From Liolophura sinensis (lineage: Eukaryota > Mollusca > Polyplacophora > Chitonida > Chitonidae), in contig NC_088307.1 of assembly GCF_032854445.1 (NCBI RefSeq), forward strand, positions 9,250,017 through 9,314,016: a DNA stretch of 64,000 nucleotides, in the 5' to 3' direction. Positions 1 through 11,785 of the stretch are shown here, one piece after another. The notes beneath the pieces were generated by a model that did no database searches, was not told the DNA's origin, and worked only from the letters and a program-made list of their open reading frames with translations. The position numbers were made by a program, and so were the translations under genes. Position 1 is the stretch's first letter. Every line of letters starts with the position of its first letter.

Positions 1-430
1 GGAAGAGCTATTGGTGAGCTTCTGATGAGTAATGCGTGAGCTGGGCATGAGCTATTGGTGAGCTAGGGATGAGTAATGGGTGAGTTATTTTTGAGCTAGG
101 GTTGAGTTATTACTGAGCTTGGGATGAAATAGTGGTTAGCTGGGGTGACTTATTGGTGAGTGAGGGATAAGTTATGGGTGAGCTTGGGATGAGCTATAGG
201 TGAGCTACTGATGAGTAATGGGTGAGTTATTGGTGAGCTAGGGGTGAGTTATTAGTGAGTGAGGAATGAATTAGGAGTGAGTTATTGGTGAGCTTGGGGT
301 GAGATATTGGTGAGCTAGGGATGGGTGATGGCTGAGTTATTGGTGAGCTAGGGATGAGTCATGGGCGCGCTAGGGGTGAGTTATTTGTTGAGCTTAACTG
401 GAATGTATTGTGGGTGAGCTGGTGTGGAGC
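1..430. repeat. 11-bp minisatellite (left edge outside window)
   Basis: Degenerate head-to-tail copies of an 11-base unit, typified by GAGCTATTGGT, GAGCTAGGGAT and GAGTAATGGGT, run from the first base to about 430. Roughly 38 units are visible and the array continues beyond the window. Copies alternate between a few variants, so apparent 22 and 33 bp periods also occur. No coding potential is apparent. Confidence 0.85.
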
Positions 431-711
431 TACAGTTATATACTCTCCAATAGCCTTTAATTCGTACTTTATATATAAATTTGATGGGTCAGTTATTACA
501 TGCACCGTGTTTGGTTGAAGGATATAAACACAAATGTTTTCCCCCTCCTGTGATGTTCCATTCCTCACCTGGTTCTTTACAATATCACATATCCTGTAGC
601 TATTAAACGCCCACATACTCAGTATAGTCTGTCATACTGTGCTCAATTATTATCTCGCATTATGCTCAACCCACATCTCGCAGTGTCATGGATGGGCACA
701 CTCTGTTCATG
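431..711. other. Unique spacer between two minisatellites
   Basis: Non-repetitive DNA between the 11-bp and 51-bp arrays. On the minus strand about 444-593 is open and has a possible splice acceptor (TTTAATAGCTACAG) at its upstream side, but the donor is ambiguous and no family is recognised. I do not call it an exon. Confidence 0.4.
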
Positions 712-3112
712 AAGCATGTCACCTAGCATAATGGTGGGAGGTAACGGGGTAGACCCCGGGAGAGATATGTCACATAGCAGGATGGTGGGGGGTAACGGGG
801 TAGACCCAGGGAGAAACATGTCATATAGCATGATGGTAAGAGGCAAATGGCTAGACCCCAGGAGAAACATGTCACATAGCACGATGGTGGGAGGTAACTG
901 GTTACACCCCCGGAGAAACATGTTACCTAGCATCATGGTGGGATGTAACTGGGTAGACCCTGGGAGAAACATGTCACATAGCATGATGGTGGGAGGTAAC
1001 TGGGTAGAGCCCAGAAGAAGCATGTCACATAGCATGATGGTGGGAGGTAATGGGGTAGGCCCCGTGAGAAACATGTCACATAGCATGATGGTGGGAGGTA
1101 ATGGGGTAGGCCCTGGGAGAAACATGTCACATAGTATGATGGTGGGATGTAACTGGGTAGACCCAGGGAGAAGGATGTCACATAGCATGATGGTGGGAGG
1201 TAACTGGGTAGACCCCGGGAGAAACATGTCACATAGCATGATGGTGGGAGGTAACTGGGTAGAGCCCAGAAGAAGCATGTCACATAGCATGATGGTGGGA
1301 GGTAATGGGGTAGGCCCCGTGAGAAACATGTCACATAGCATGATGGTGGGAGGTAATGGGGTAGGCCCTGGGAGAAACATGTCACATAGCATGATGGTGG
1401 GATGTAACTGGGTACACCCAGGGAGAAACATGTTACCTAGCATCATGGTGGGAGGTAACTGGGTAGACCCCGGGGAGAAACATGTTACCTAGCATCATGG
1501 TGGGAGGTAACTGGGTACACCCTGGGAGAAACATGTTACCTAGCATCATGGTGGGAGGTAACTGGGTACACCCCGGGAGAAACATGTTACCTAGCATCAT
1601 GGTGGGATGTAACTGGGTACACCCCCGGAGAAACATGTTACCTAGCATCATGGTGGGAGGTAACTGGGTAGACCCTGGGAGAAACATGTTACCTAGCATG
1701 ATGATGGGAGGTAACTGGGTAGACCCAGGGAGAAGGATGTCACATAGCATGATGGTGGGAGGTAACTGGGTAGACCCTGGGAGAAACATGTCACATAGCA
1801 TGATGGTGGGAGGTAACTGGGTAGACCCCGGGAGAAACATGTCACATAGCATGATGGTGGGATGTAACTGGGTAGACCCAGGGAGAAGGATGTCACATAG
1901 CATGATGGTGGGAGGTAACTGGGTATACCCTGGGAGAAACATGTCACATAGCATGATGGTGGGAGGTAACTGGGTAAACCCCGGGAAAAACATGTCACAT
2001 AGCATGATGGTGGGAGGTAACTGGGTAGACCCAGGGAGAAGGATGTCATATAGCATCATGGTGGGAGGTAACTGGGTAGACCCTGGGAGAAACATGTCAC
2101 ATAGCATGATGGTGGGATGTAACTGGGTAGACCCTGGGAGAAACATGTCACATAGCATGATGGTGGGAGGTAACTGGGTAGAGCCCAGAAGAAGCATGTC
2201 ACATAGCATGATGGTGGGAGGTAATGGGGTAGGCCCCGTGATAAACATGTCACATAGCATGATGGTGGGAGGTAATGGGGTAGGCCCCGGGAGAAACATG
2301 TTACATAGCATGATGGTGGGAGGTAATGGGTTAGGCCCCGGGAGAAGCATGTCACATGGCATGATGGTGGGAGGTAATGGGGTAGGCCCCGGGAGAAGCA
2401 TGTCACATGGCATGATGGTGGGATGTAACTGGGCAGACCCCAGGAGAAACATGTCACATAGCATCATGGTGGGAGGTAACTGGGTAGACCCCGGAAGAAA
2501 CATGTCACATAGCATGATGGTGGGAGGTAACTAGGTAGACCCCAGGAGAAACATGTCACATAGCATGATGGTGGGATGTAACTGGGTAGAGCCCGGGAGA
2601 AGCATGTCACATAGCATGATGGTGGGAGGTAATGGGGTAGGCCCCGTGAGAAACATGTCACATAGCATGATGGTGGGATGTAACTGGGTAGGCCCTGGGA
2701 GAAACATGTCACATAGCATGATGGTGGGAGGTAACTGGGTAGAGCCCAGAAGAAGCATGTCACATGGCATGATGGTGGGAGGTAATGGGGTAGGCCCGTG
2801 AGAAACATGTCACATAGCATGATGGTGGGAGGTAACTAGGTAGACCCTGGGAGAAACATGTCACATAGCATGATGGTGGGATGTAACTGGGTAGACCCTG
2901 GGAGAAACATGTCACATAGCATGATGGTGGGATGTAACTGGGTAGACCCAGGGAGAAGGATGTCACATAGCATGATGGTGGGAGGTAACTGGGTATACCC
3001 CCGGAGAAACATGTTACATAGCATGATGGTGGGAGGTACATGGGTAGACCCCGGGAGAAGCATGTTACATAGAATGATGGTGGGAGGTAACTGGGCAGAC
3101 CCCGGGAGAAAC
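712..3112. repeat. 51-bp minisatellite, about 47 units, SINE-derived
   Basis: Tandem 51-base units. Each contains ATGGTGGGAGGTAACTGGGT, then AGACCCCGGGAGAAAC and ATGTCACATAGC. Because 51 is a multiple of three and the unit lacks stops in several frames, long spurious reading frames appear on both strands; the plus-strand frame gives 17-residue repeats such as MSHSMMVGGNWVDPGRN. A one-base insertion near 1474 and a one-base deletion near 2796 break the frame. Variant units (AGAGCCCAGAAGAAGC, GGTAATGGGGTAGG) recur in fixed order, giving higher-order repeats. The unit core aligns with the internal part of the tRNA-derived SINE found throughout the window (about 6 differences in 42 bases by eye). 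Confidence 0.95.
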
Positions 3113-3145
3113 TCACAACCATCTGCCTGGTAGTTGCTGTAGTTA
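3113..3145 (-). mobile_element. SINE remnant at right edge of the 51-bp array
   Basis: Directly after the last unit the sequence reads ACTCACAACCATCTGCC, then TAGTTGCTG. This parallels the SINE stretch ACCCACGACCATCCGCAGG followed by TTGCTGG. It is the expected continuation of the SINE beyond the segment that became the repeat unit, so the array appears to have expanded inside a SINE copy. Confidence 0.65.
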
Positions 3146-3850
3146 TTGAACAGCTCTGTAAGTAGTATTCTATGCACGTGCACCACTGACTACCTTCACA
3201 CAACAAAAATAGCACATTATGTTAATGTTAGGTAAAACTTATGTATGTCACATTTATCTCCCTTTTTTTCTGTTATCTAATAGATGTTCCTGATTAAGAG
3301 GCAATCAGAACTCTCCGCGCATCAAGCCAAAAAATATTCACGGAGACGTCTGCTGTGATTAGCAGAGATCAAGAGATCACCAACTTTCATATCAAAATCA
3401 CTCAAGCATGAAATCACGCAAATGACACACGGACATAACGAACAGTAAGTAATGCCTACACCGCACCTGTAATTATCCACTGGACAGGTAAACTTTATAC
3501 TTATCTCTATGCACAGGTGAAGGTTATTTCACGTGGGACTGCAGCTTGACAATTACACGACACCCAGGCATATACAGATATTCTGATAAGTCAATGATTT
3601 TCCCTTCTATCAATATCAGTTACGCATTAACCAAAGGAAGCACAAGACTTTCTTGTCCCTGGATACATGGGTGCCTCCTAAAGGAACTTTCCTTGAGGGC
3701 GCCAAAATCATTTCACATGTGCACTGCGAGCTAAACACCAGCAGGGGAATGGCCTGCTTCAGTGCACAGATGGAACTTTTTATACCCTAGCTGTTTCTGT
3801 GTAGGAAAATGCAAGTATGCAGAACTGTCGTCCTGGACAGGACCAAAGAC
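3146..3850. other. Gene-free spacer
   Basis: No exon, RNA gene or clear repeat is supported. Short open frames lack splice context and recognisable protein sequence. Confidence 0.5.
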
Positions 3851-4092
3851 ATTTATTTATTTGATTGGTGTTTTATGCTGTACTCAAGAGTATTTCACTT
3901 ACACAATGGCGGCCAGCATTATGGTGGCAGGAAACTGGGCAGAGCCCTGGGAAAACCCACGATCACCCACAGGTTGCTGGCAGACTTTCCCAGGTACGGC
4001 CAGAGAGAAAGTCATGAGCTGGACTTTAACTCATCGCAAGCACATTGGTGGGGTGCGCCTGGGTCATTAGACATGCTGGTGTGCTCACCCCT
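3851..4092 (-). mobile_element. tRNA-derived SINE, diverged
   Basis: The sense strand is minus. Plus-strand order is the A/T-rich tail (ATTTATTTATTTGATTGG), the conserved 3' region (TACTCAAGAGTATTTCACTT), the body (GCAGGAAACTGGGCAGAGCC) and a decayed tRNA-like head (CATTGGTGGGGTGCGCC). The head is degraded and no target duplication was found. Confidence 0.85.
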
Positions 4093-4178
4093 GGCCACAG
4101 AGAAGTGAGAAACCCAAACAAGCTAGGGGCAGGAGGCTCCCAGTCTGGTCCAGGGTAAATTCCCTCTTGGGGGTCTCT

Positions 4179-4380
4179 TACCCTAATTCGTCAAACTTTT
4201 TGCATATAAAAGGGCAACTTTCAGTGCAATTTATGCACATTTTAATTTTTTGGGGAGACAAAACTACATTGATTGAATTGGCCAATTTCAGGGCTTCACC
4301 AAAAGTATATTTCTTTTTAGTTTACACAAAATAATGCCTTCAGAATATAAACAAACATGCCAAAAAGGTTGGGAAATTTG
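4179..4380. mobile_element. MITE family 1, copy A
   Basis: Starts TACCCTAATTCGTCAAACTT and carries the shared core (GAGACAAAACTACATTGATT, GGCCAATTTCAGGGC). Its right end is diverged (CAAAAAGGTTGGGAAATTTG). The family has imperfect terminal inverted repeats with CCTCAACCTTTT at the left and AAAAGGTTGAAGAATTACAG at the right, is about 220 bp and has no coding capacity. Confidence 0.75.
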
Positions 4381-4989
4381 CTGTGTTCTCTATTAATGTG
4401 CACAGACAATTTAACTGTCTATATACCAGCTGGCTGAGGTCTGTAGCTCTATGTATAACACACTTACGCACCTCTTACCTATGCTAATGCCACTTTATAT
4501 CCATTGTCTTTTGAGAGTGAATTAACATCACTGTCTTCATAAGATAATCTCTTCAGCTGTGTGCCTTATAGAGGCTTTGAAGCCACACCTGGCTAGGTAG
4601 GTTAATTGGATTAATTTACAGATTAATGACTTACCTTAAAAACAATTACCTGAACTCAACATTGTACTTAAGTATGAAGTGGACTCAGTAAGTTTACCTG
4701 TTGTTCTTGTAAAAACAAATTCACTGAATTTGAAGATAGAGGCTACAGCTGCATGGCTTACATTAATCATGTTACAATTAATCCAAAAAAAGTCAACATG
4801 GCGCCTAACAACAGCCTCAGCCCATCATTGCATTTCACCACTGAAGGTTGTAAGTTCAAAACCAGCTCCGACTGATTCTTTAAAACCACATTTTGCATGA
4901 GTCGCTGCTGCATGTCCCTAGCCTTTCTAGTTGAATAAATAAATAAATAAATCAAATATATATACCCAGGTAATCTATTCTATCAATAT
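4381..4989. other. Gene-free spacer with simple-repeat tail
   Basis: No gene is supported. About 4800-4950 looks like a decayed retroposon: a stretch containing GTTGTAAGTTCAAAACCAGC, reminiscent of a tRNA box B, is followed by an (AAAT)n-like tail at 4935-4951. Confidence 0.4.
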
Positions 4990-5215
4990 TATCCTAATTC
5001 CTCAACCTTTTTGCATATGAAAGAGGAACTTTCTTTGCAATTCATGCACATTTTTTAGCTGACTTTGGAGACAAAACTACATTGGTTCACCATTGGATTG
5101 GCCAATTTCAGGGCTCCACAAAAAGTGTAATTTTATCAGTCTGTACAAAATCATGCCTTAAATATATGCTTGAATAAACACCTTGCACACATGTGAAAAG
5201 GTTGAAGAATTTCAC
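4990..5215. mobile_element. MITE family 1, copy B
   Basis: Left end ATCCTAATTCCTCAACCTTT and right end ATGTGAAAAGGTTGAAGAAT form imperfect terminal inverted repeats. The core contains GGAGACAAAACTACATTGG and GGCCAATTTCAGGGC, shared with the other copies at 4.2, 13.6, 44.4, 53.2 and 56.1 kb. Confidence 0.8.
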
Positions 5216-7494
5216 TACCAATGGATATTGCATAATACGTATTCCCTTAGCTGACCTGTCAATCAATACTGTAATACAGTTCATCTGTATTAAGGTAGCA
5301 TATACGCTTGACGTATCAGTCTGCACAAGATGTTCACGGTCAATACCCTCTGCACCATACGTAATTGTCATGCTAACTTCACATTCCCATTTTGCCAGCA
5401 AACTTTCATCTAAACATTATATACCTTTACAAAAGTTAATTACCTGATCTAGATAGCTGATTTGCATCAAGAATTATCCAAATTATATGGGTTGAGTAAT
5501 TGGCTTTCATGATTAAAGCTAATTTAATTAGAATAAGGGAGTGAGCACATGTGATATGACAATGGGTACCGGAAATGGGCATAAATTTCACCAACAAAAG
5601 TGCATTTTTAGAGGCAATTAAATGATACAAAATATTCTTTTCGGTGCTGAAACTTTTCAGTAAAATATCATGCCACGTTCCAAGCAAAGCTCAAATCACC
5701 TTTCCAAAATCAATAGAACTCTCATCAGAAACAGGAAAAATGGGCAAGTTAGTCACGAATGTCATTTATGGTATATCTACTATACCATTCGTTTCTGACA
5801 TGTATAAGCTGAAGAGTACTGATAAACATGTACATTATATAAATAATATATCATATCTGAGCTACTTAATCCAAATCAGCGAAAATTTATTTGAATACAC
5901 AAATACTCATCTTTTTATTTCATTGATGTTTACCATCAGCCACAAGTTGCATTTTTTTTTTGTTTCAGTATAGCCATTAAAATCATTATTAGCTATTGAA
6001 CTATTAGCTCTGAATAAATGCAACTTGAAGGCTATAACTAATAAGACACGTCACGCAATCAAAACTTCTTACATAATACATGTCTAAGATATATTAGAAC
6101 TATAAATAACGGGAATACTCACTGATTTAAAATTGAACACTTGGTGATACACAATCTGACAATTCCCTTGGTTGTTTGATCAGACAGTTCGCATCAGACA
6201 GTTTTATAGTCTTCATACAGTGCCATGTAAAGTCAGTGTTGGAAAGAGGGATATAGCCACAATTAAACTCCTTTCTGTGAACACTCACAGAATATTCAAG
6301 AGGTAGAAAGGACAGTAGTCGGCCATTACATTCACATCCAGCATGACGGACGGGTGAGGGGGGAGAAAGAAGAGTTGATGGCTCAGCGAAACACCTTACG
6401 GCACGCCGTGAGACCTTGTACACGTAGACGAACTCCGCTGTTTTAACCTTGTTACATATCAGTGAAGTGACTCACAAAGTAATTGTCGCATGCACGCTAA
6501 AAACCCGTTCTCTCAATCCAACATTTTTTTTTTCTTCTTTCCTTGCCTCTTCTGCTTGTTAAGCCCCTATATAAACGCCACGTGAGCTAAGACTTGAAAC
6601 TGTCAAACATCCACTTCGCCTTCGTGGCCTTAAAAAACAGTATGTAGCTGCCTCGGGGCGTCCAGTTATCCACGGGCCCAAATCTGTAGTTGGCTAATTC
6701 ACTCAGCCTCTCCTCATAGTGTGGCCTATGCATACATACAGTTGTCCGTCAATACATGAATTATTTGTGAAGTAATCCACAGCCCGAACGTTGTTGTTAC
6801 TTTCACAGCCCGCCGTTTTGATCGATATAACCATGTATCGGCCCCACGCGCTACATTGATCCATTCACACCACATGCTGCTGTCACATCGCGCGCTGGCA
6901 ACTTTCGTGCCAAACTTCGCCGTGCTGCTCGGTGCGCGGATGAAAAATTAATGCTAATTTGCCGAACTTTATAAAAAGCAACCGGGTACGTGTGAGATTT
7001 TAAGCTTTGATGTTTGTTATAAAATATCAGGCATGGGTTTTTAATTAACATTGACAGCAAAAATGTTAGTCAACTTAGACACACAGGCGCAAAACGTATA
7101 TAGGCAGCGTAAAATAAATAAACAAACTTTTGTTGAGACTGTTGATAAACCAGTGTAGTGTAGCTATATGCTGCAACAACTCCGTGGGCTTTTACATCAT
7201 AATAAATGTGATAAGTGTCAATCGCTCGGCATTCATAAGCATATTTTCCCTTCCGGATAAAAGTGCACAGGTAATATATGTTCATATTTAATTACGTTCT
7301 CACAAACAGGTCTATAATAAAACATGACTACTGAACTAAGCATCTAGTTTGACCGTCTATTTGGCATGGGGCCTGTATTTATTGAACCCATTCTCAAAAT
7401 CTTCCAGAACTATATTTTTGCACAATTTGTTCATTTGCATGTGTACCTGTTCATGCATGGGACACACAAAATGCAGGTTCAATTCCTGCCGCTT
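5216..7494. other. Gene-free DNA with a CpG-containing stretch
   Basis: No exon with both splice context and recognisable protein is seen. About 6320-6440 and 6830-6930 have more CpG dinucleotides than the AT-rich surroundings and could include regulatory DNA, but nothing more specific can be supported. Confidence 0.35.
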
Positions 7495-7800
7495 CGTCGG
7501 AAAAACTGTGGATTCACCCCTCTTTGTCAGTGTGGAATCATCAAACAAAAATTAATGTGTTAATTGTAACAGATAGCCTGTTGTCTGAGTGATGCTAGAG
7601 TGTATTCTTTTATTATAACATAATACTGTGTTATACTTAACATGCATATCTGTGTATACGTTACACGTGCAAGGGAAAGTTTTAAGAAGCTTGCCAAAGG
7701 TCGATGGTTTACTCCACCCATAAAAATGACCGCCATCTTGTCAGTAAAAACGTCTTTAGTGTGGCGCTAAACAACGATCAAATAAATAAATAAATAATCC
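7495..7800 (+). repeat. Dispersed repeats: 7.5/9.0-kb pair and a second SINE-like tail
   Basis: About 7540-7650 (TTAATTGTAACAGATAGCC, GTGTATTCTTTTATTATAAC) is matched by about 9030-9125 (TTAATTGTAACAAAAAG, AATGTATTCTGCA). About 7690-7798 has GGTTTACTCCACCCATAAAA, ACCGCCATCTTGTCAG and a tail AACGATCAAATAAATAAATA, a retroposon 3' part related to, but different from, the main SINE. Confidence 0.55.
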
Positions 7801-8960
7801 GCAACTGCGGGTGATTCACGCATGAACAGAGGCCAAATCCCATTTGAGTGTGATTACCGACTATATTTTCAATCATGCTACCAATTTTCTTCTACAGCCA
7901 CGTGCATGACATTTCACTGTGTGATTTGTGCATAGATAAGCGCAAAACTTAATTTGTGTTATAGCCATTGTGGAAGCAACAAAACAGACTTGATTATCAG
8001 TCCTTCAACTAGTAATGAATATCATTATAAACTCTTTTTGATTCGATCGTGGCGTAAGTTTACACCGGGTGAGTATTGTGGGTGGAGGGAACCTGAAAAT
8101 CACCGACCTTTGACGACCAAGGATTCGTCAAAGCTGTATTTTTAAAGTGATTGTTCTGTGTACATACAATTGCAAACATGCAATTACTTTGTTACAAAAA
8201 ATTGCCCTTATTTCATACAATGTTGCGCCTTTCACGCCTGTACTTTATATTGGTATAACAACTTTTTGACGCAGTACGTGATAATACTTGGTAACTTGGT
8301 ATTTTAATATGAAAGAGAAATCTCTTTTTTTGTGCCAAGAGGAAATACATTCATACATTCTAAAGTTGTCAAAATGCTAAGTAGACCTACAAATGCAACC
8401 ATGCAATACAATAATTGTAAATTAATTGCGCGTATCAATATGAGAATCATCAATATATTACCTGGCATAAAATGTCACCAAGAAACTTTAGCATATCAGC
8501 TCACAGCCCTTGTCGTTATATTTCTACTTAAATGTCAAAAAGCTTTTAGGCCCCTCGTTAGAAAGAACGCGTTAGTGGTCGACTTTGCTTTCTCCCTGCC
8601 GTTTACTTGAAAATGGCGGCTAGAGTTGTCTCCCTTACCATGCTCGTGTAATGCCGTATTACAAGTACATGATGCCTGTGTTACTGGAGTGTGTTTTGAG
8701 TTCAACAATATGTTTTGCTGCTGCAAGCAGTAAACGTTGCCGGGGAAATAGCGTGTTTACTCCCGACTTTCTTATTTTAACACGTGTTATTTTTTGTTCA
8801 CATTTCCTCTTTTCAAAGAAACAGTGAAAGTTTACATTTGCTTGGCAAGTTTGTAATTTACTATACACGTATGCAGAAAACAAAAACTAGGATGCAATGA
8901 GATGGGATGAGAAAAGGCAACTTTAACTCGTCTAGTCTTAAAGTCTCTCCAAGTTTAGGC
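7801..8960. other. Gene-free DNA
   Basis: No supported gene. An AAAATGGCGGCTAGAG motif at about 8610 resembles a start context but opens only 13 codons before TAA. Confidence 0.4.
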
Positions 8961-9130
8961 TCCTCGTTACATGTGAGGGAGCACGGAGTTTCCCTGCATG
9001 GTAGATACGCGTTGACCCCTCTCTCAGAAATATTAATCTGTTAATTGTAACAAAAAGTTTGTCAGAGTGATACTAAAATGTATTCTGCATTTTTAACGTA
9101 ATACTATGTCGCATACTCAAGAAAATGTCT
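8961..9130 (+). repeat. Second copy of the 7.5-kb dispersed repeat
   Basis: About 9005-9125 resembles 7510-7650: CCCCTCTCTCAGAAATATTA, then TTAATTGTAACAAAAAG, then an AT-rich stretch with TAATACTATGT. The two lie in the same orientation about 1.47 kb apart. Confidence 0.5.
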
Positions 9131-11489
9131 TGTTAGTATAATGCGACTTTGGTACTGAATTAATAGAAAATGTGGGTGCTGTCTTTTATCAGAATAATTT
9201 GCTGTAATATCAGAATTTATACATTTTAACATCACACAGACAAGAACTTCCTGTTAAATTTAACAGATTGTTTTTGAGAGGCAATCCTTATACGAAACTA
9301 CACTAAGGTTATTAAACATGAATATTTGAACAAAAACTATATACATTTATAAACCATCCGTATATACGTTATCTTGCGGCTACTCTATATATCATACGTT
9401 GGGTCAAAAGAAATCGGTTATCTGCAAAGCCAGAACTGCCGGCCCGAGCAGGCTGCCCCTGGGCCGCCTATTGCATGGAGATATATACATTCCGTTAATT
9501 CACCCAAGTTATATGACGTTCCCTTGGAAAAAAAAACAAACCCAGTTCATTGTGCATGTATAATAATTTTAGCGACCAGAAATCACGTAAAGGCTAAAAC
9601 AAGTCTCCGGTTTTCTGAATTGCGTGAAATTTCGGGCCTAGGTGGTCTCTGGACCCTCGGGCTGGGAGAGTTACTCAGCGGCATGCTTCATCACCACCAA
9701 TCTGCCACGTTATATCTCCCTGGTCATCTTAGTACCGTACGTAGCCTGACTGAATATGGTGCCGTCATGCAGCGCTGTATTCTACCCCCATGATATGCAG
9801 GTATACTTTTTCTGTGTATGTGAACGTGACCGGCAGTGGTAGGTCTACTTGCCAACGTTGCAGTGTGACAAAGCATCAGGTGTATTAAATTAATTGGCCT
9901 CAAGACTAAACATGTTTGTTCCCCTTATTTCTGACACGAGCCAATAACCAAAATGAATTTGCAGAAAAATCATGTTTATCAAACAATCAAACGTATCTAC
10001 ACGTCTTGATTGAAAGGTACACCCTATGATTTACATTAACCACATAGAAAATCGTAACCCAATGTCATGCAAATATCATGTGTTGTAACTGGCACTGTTT
10101 ATTTCGTCATAAGCGAAAACCTCAAGGTTAAAGTGTTTTATTAAATTGTTATTATTTTAATCTTGAAGATTTGAGAGCGGTGCATGCATTAGAAATGTAC
10201 GCGTCACACACCTAAATCCAGAGCGAGGCTAATTCTTCAACACGACTTCCGGCCTATCAAACCACCGGGAACATGACTTGACAGGCCCAGCGCGGGTTGT
10301 GGATTTGTTTGCAAACACTGTACAGAGCGCGTGAGTATTGCGTTGAATTATCTTTATCGTCCTTCGAATTCTGCCTTTCCTGTGGACATATATTTTCAAT
10401 AATTGTTTTGCACTTAAAGCTATCAAGTTAGCTCTCTCACAGACCGGTGTTCACTTCTCGCTGAAACAGTTACCAAGCAACTGGACGCCAAAAATTCAGG
10501 TCACTAGAGTAAATATCCTATAACTTGTGTCAGTGTGGGCTATAAGTACGTTGAAATAATTCTGTCTTGTGTTTCGGTAGTACGTAAAAAAGGGAACACA
10601 GAGCGAAGAATTCACTGAGGTTCACATGTTATATTTGTTCTCCTCAGATGTTCATCGTGAGAAGCAGGTCCTTCAATGCAATCCTAGATTGCACTTAGGT
10701 TTGGCAAAAATTTGGTTCAGCCAACGACAGCCTCTAACCAGCGCCAGATCGCGCCCCATTTAAAAACTTGATGCAGATACCAGCCCTGTCAAATATGTTG
10801 AGGCTGTCAGTACAGTCGTTCGCTTTGAGTATAACCTAGGAATCTTGGACCCATGTGGCCTAGAAAATACCAGACCATCGCTGTATTTGATCGATAATTT
10901 TTGATTCAAACACTGTCATACACTGCAACCACATCAGTTTTTTTAAAGGAATGCCCTCAGACATTGGTTTGGGTCCCTCTATGGCTGCACATAATTTTAC
11001 CAAACCTAACGCTACAGCCATCTCGGACCAGTTCTTCAATGAATCAACGTCGGTCTACGACGTACCTGATAGCAATTAACGTCATCTTAACACCCAGTAA
11101 ATCTTATGTGTAGCCTGTTTAGGTACAGGTACATAGTGTGTACAGGTACATAGTGTGTTCAGTCCATTCAAAGATGTCATTAATGACCCAGTTTTGAATC
11201 CAATCTAATAAATGATGCTCCATAGAAACAGTCATTAGATTTGCTTGTTCATCTCTGTGTCTGATATATTTTTCTATAGTCTACATGTGTGGGGATACCT
11301 TCTGACTGGGATATCATCTGACATTTGAGTTATTGTCACATCTATGTACATTTGCTTTGAGTAAAATCATTGAACAAGAGAAACAAAATTGCGTTTTACA
11401 GAAACAAAATTTGAGTTATATTATAGAAGAGCATCAAAGTCCTGAATAGCATGTTATGTGGTCTCTAATGTTGCCAGAGAGTATGGTGT
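9131..11489. other. Gene-free DNA; possible promoter-like stretch at 10.2-10.5 kb
   Basis: No supported exon. The longest reading frame (9374-9793 plus) has no recognisable protein or splice context. About 10195-10420 is CpG-richer than its surroundings and contains ACTTCCGGCC, an ETS-type motif, so it might hold an upstream promoter or non-coding first exon of the AKNA-like gene. A 17-bp direct repeat (TGTACAGGTACATAGTG) lies near 11120-11155. Confidence 0.3.
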
Positions 11490-11785
11490 TATTACATTTT
11501 ATTTATTTATTTATTTATTTGATTGGTGTTTTACACTGTACTCAAGAATATTTCACTTATACGACAGCGACCAACATTATGGTGGGAGGAAACCGGGCAG
11601 AGCCCATGGGAAACCCAAGACCATCCGCAGGTTACTGACGGACGTTCCCACGTACGGCCGGAGAGGAAGCCAGCATGAGCTGGCCTTGAACTCGCAGCGA
11701 CTGCATTGGTGAGAGACTCCTGGGTCATTACGCTGCGCTAGTGCGTTAACCAAGTGAGCCACGGAGGCCCCCCTATTACATTTTA
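11490..11785 (-). mobile_element. Full-length tRNA-derived SINE with 12-bp target duplication
   Basis: The element (11502-11773) is flanked by perfect 12-base direct repeats TATTACATTTTA at 11490-11501 and 11774-11785. Reading the minus strand it starts GGGGGGCCTCCGTGGCTCAC with box A, carries a box B-like GAGTTCAAGG, then the conserved body, and ends in (AAAT)n. The target duplication and tail are hallmarks of LINE-dependent retroposition. Confidence 0.93.

Noticed and set aside
444..593. Possible minus-strand exon with acceptor TTTAATAGCTACAG and protein-like sequence
   Set aside because: Two conflicting donors (a weak GTATAT and a strong internal GTGAGG), no neighbouring exons and no family; not enough to call.
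643..3215. Reading frames of 80-360 codons on both strands
   Set aside because: By-products of the stop-free 51-bp unit; frame breaks and equal openness of both strands argue against a gene.
6127..6423. 98-codon minus-strand frame in a CpG-containing stretch
   Set aside because: No domain, no splice sites in phase and no transcription landmarks that can be read from sequence alone.
9374..9793. 139-codon plus-strand frame
   Set aside because: Low-complexity, no recognisable domain, no splice context and composition like the surrounding DNA; probably chance.
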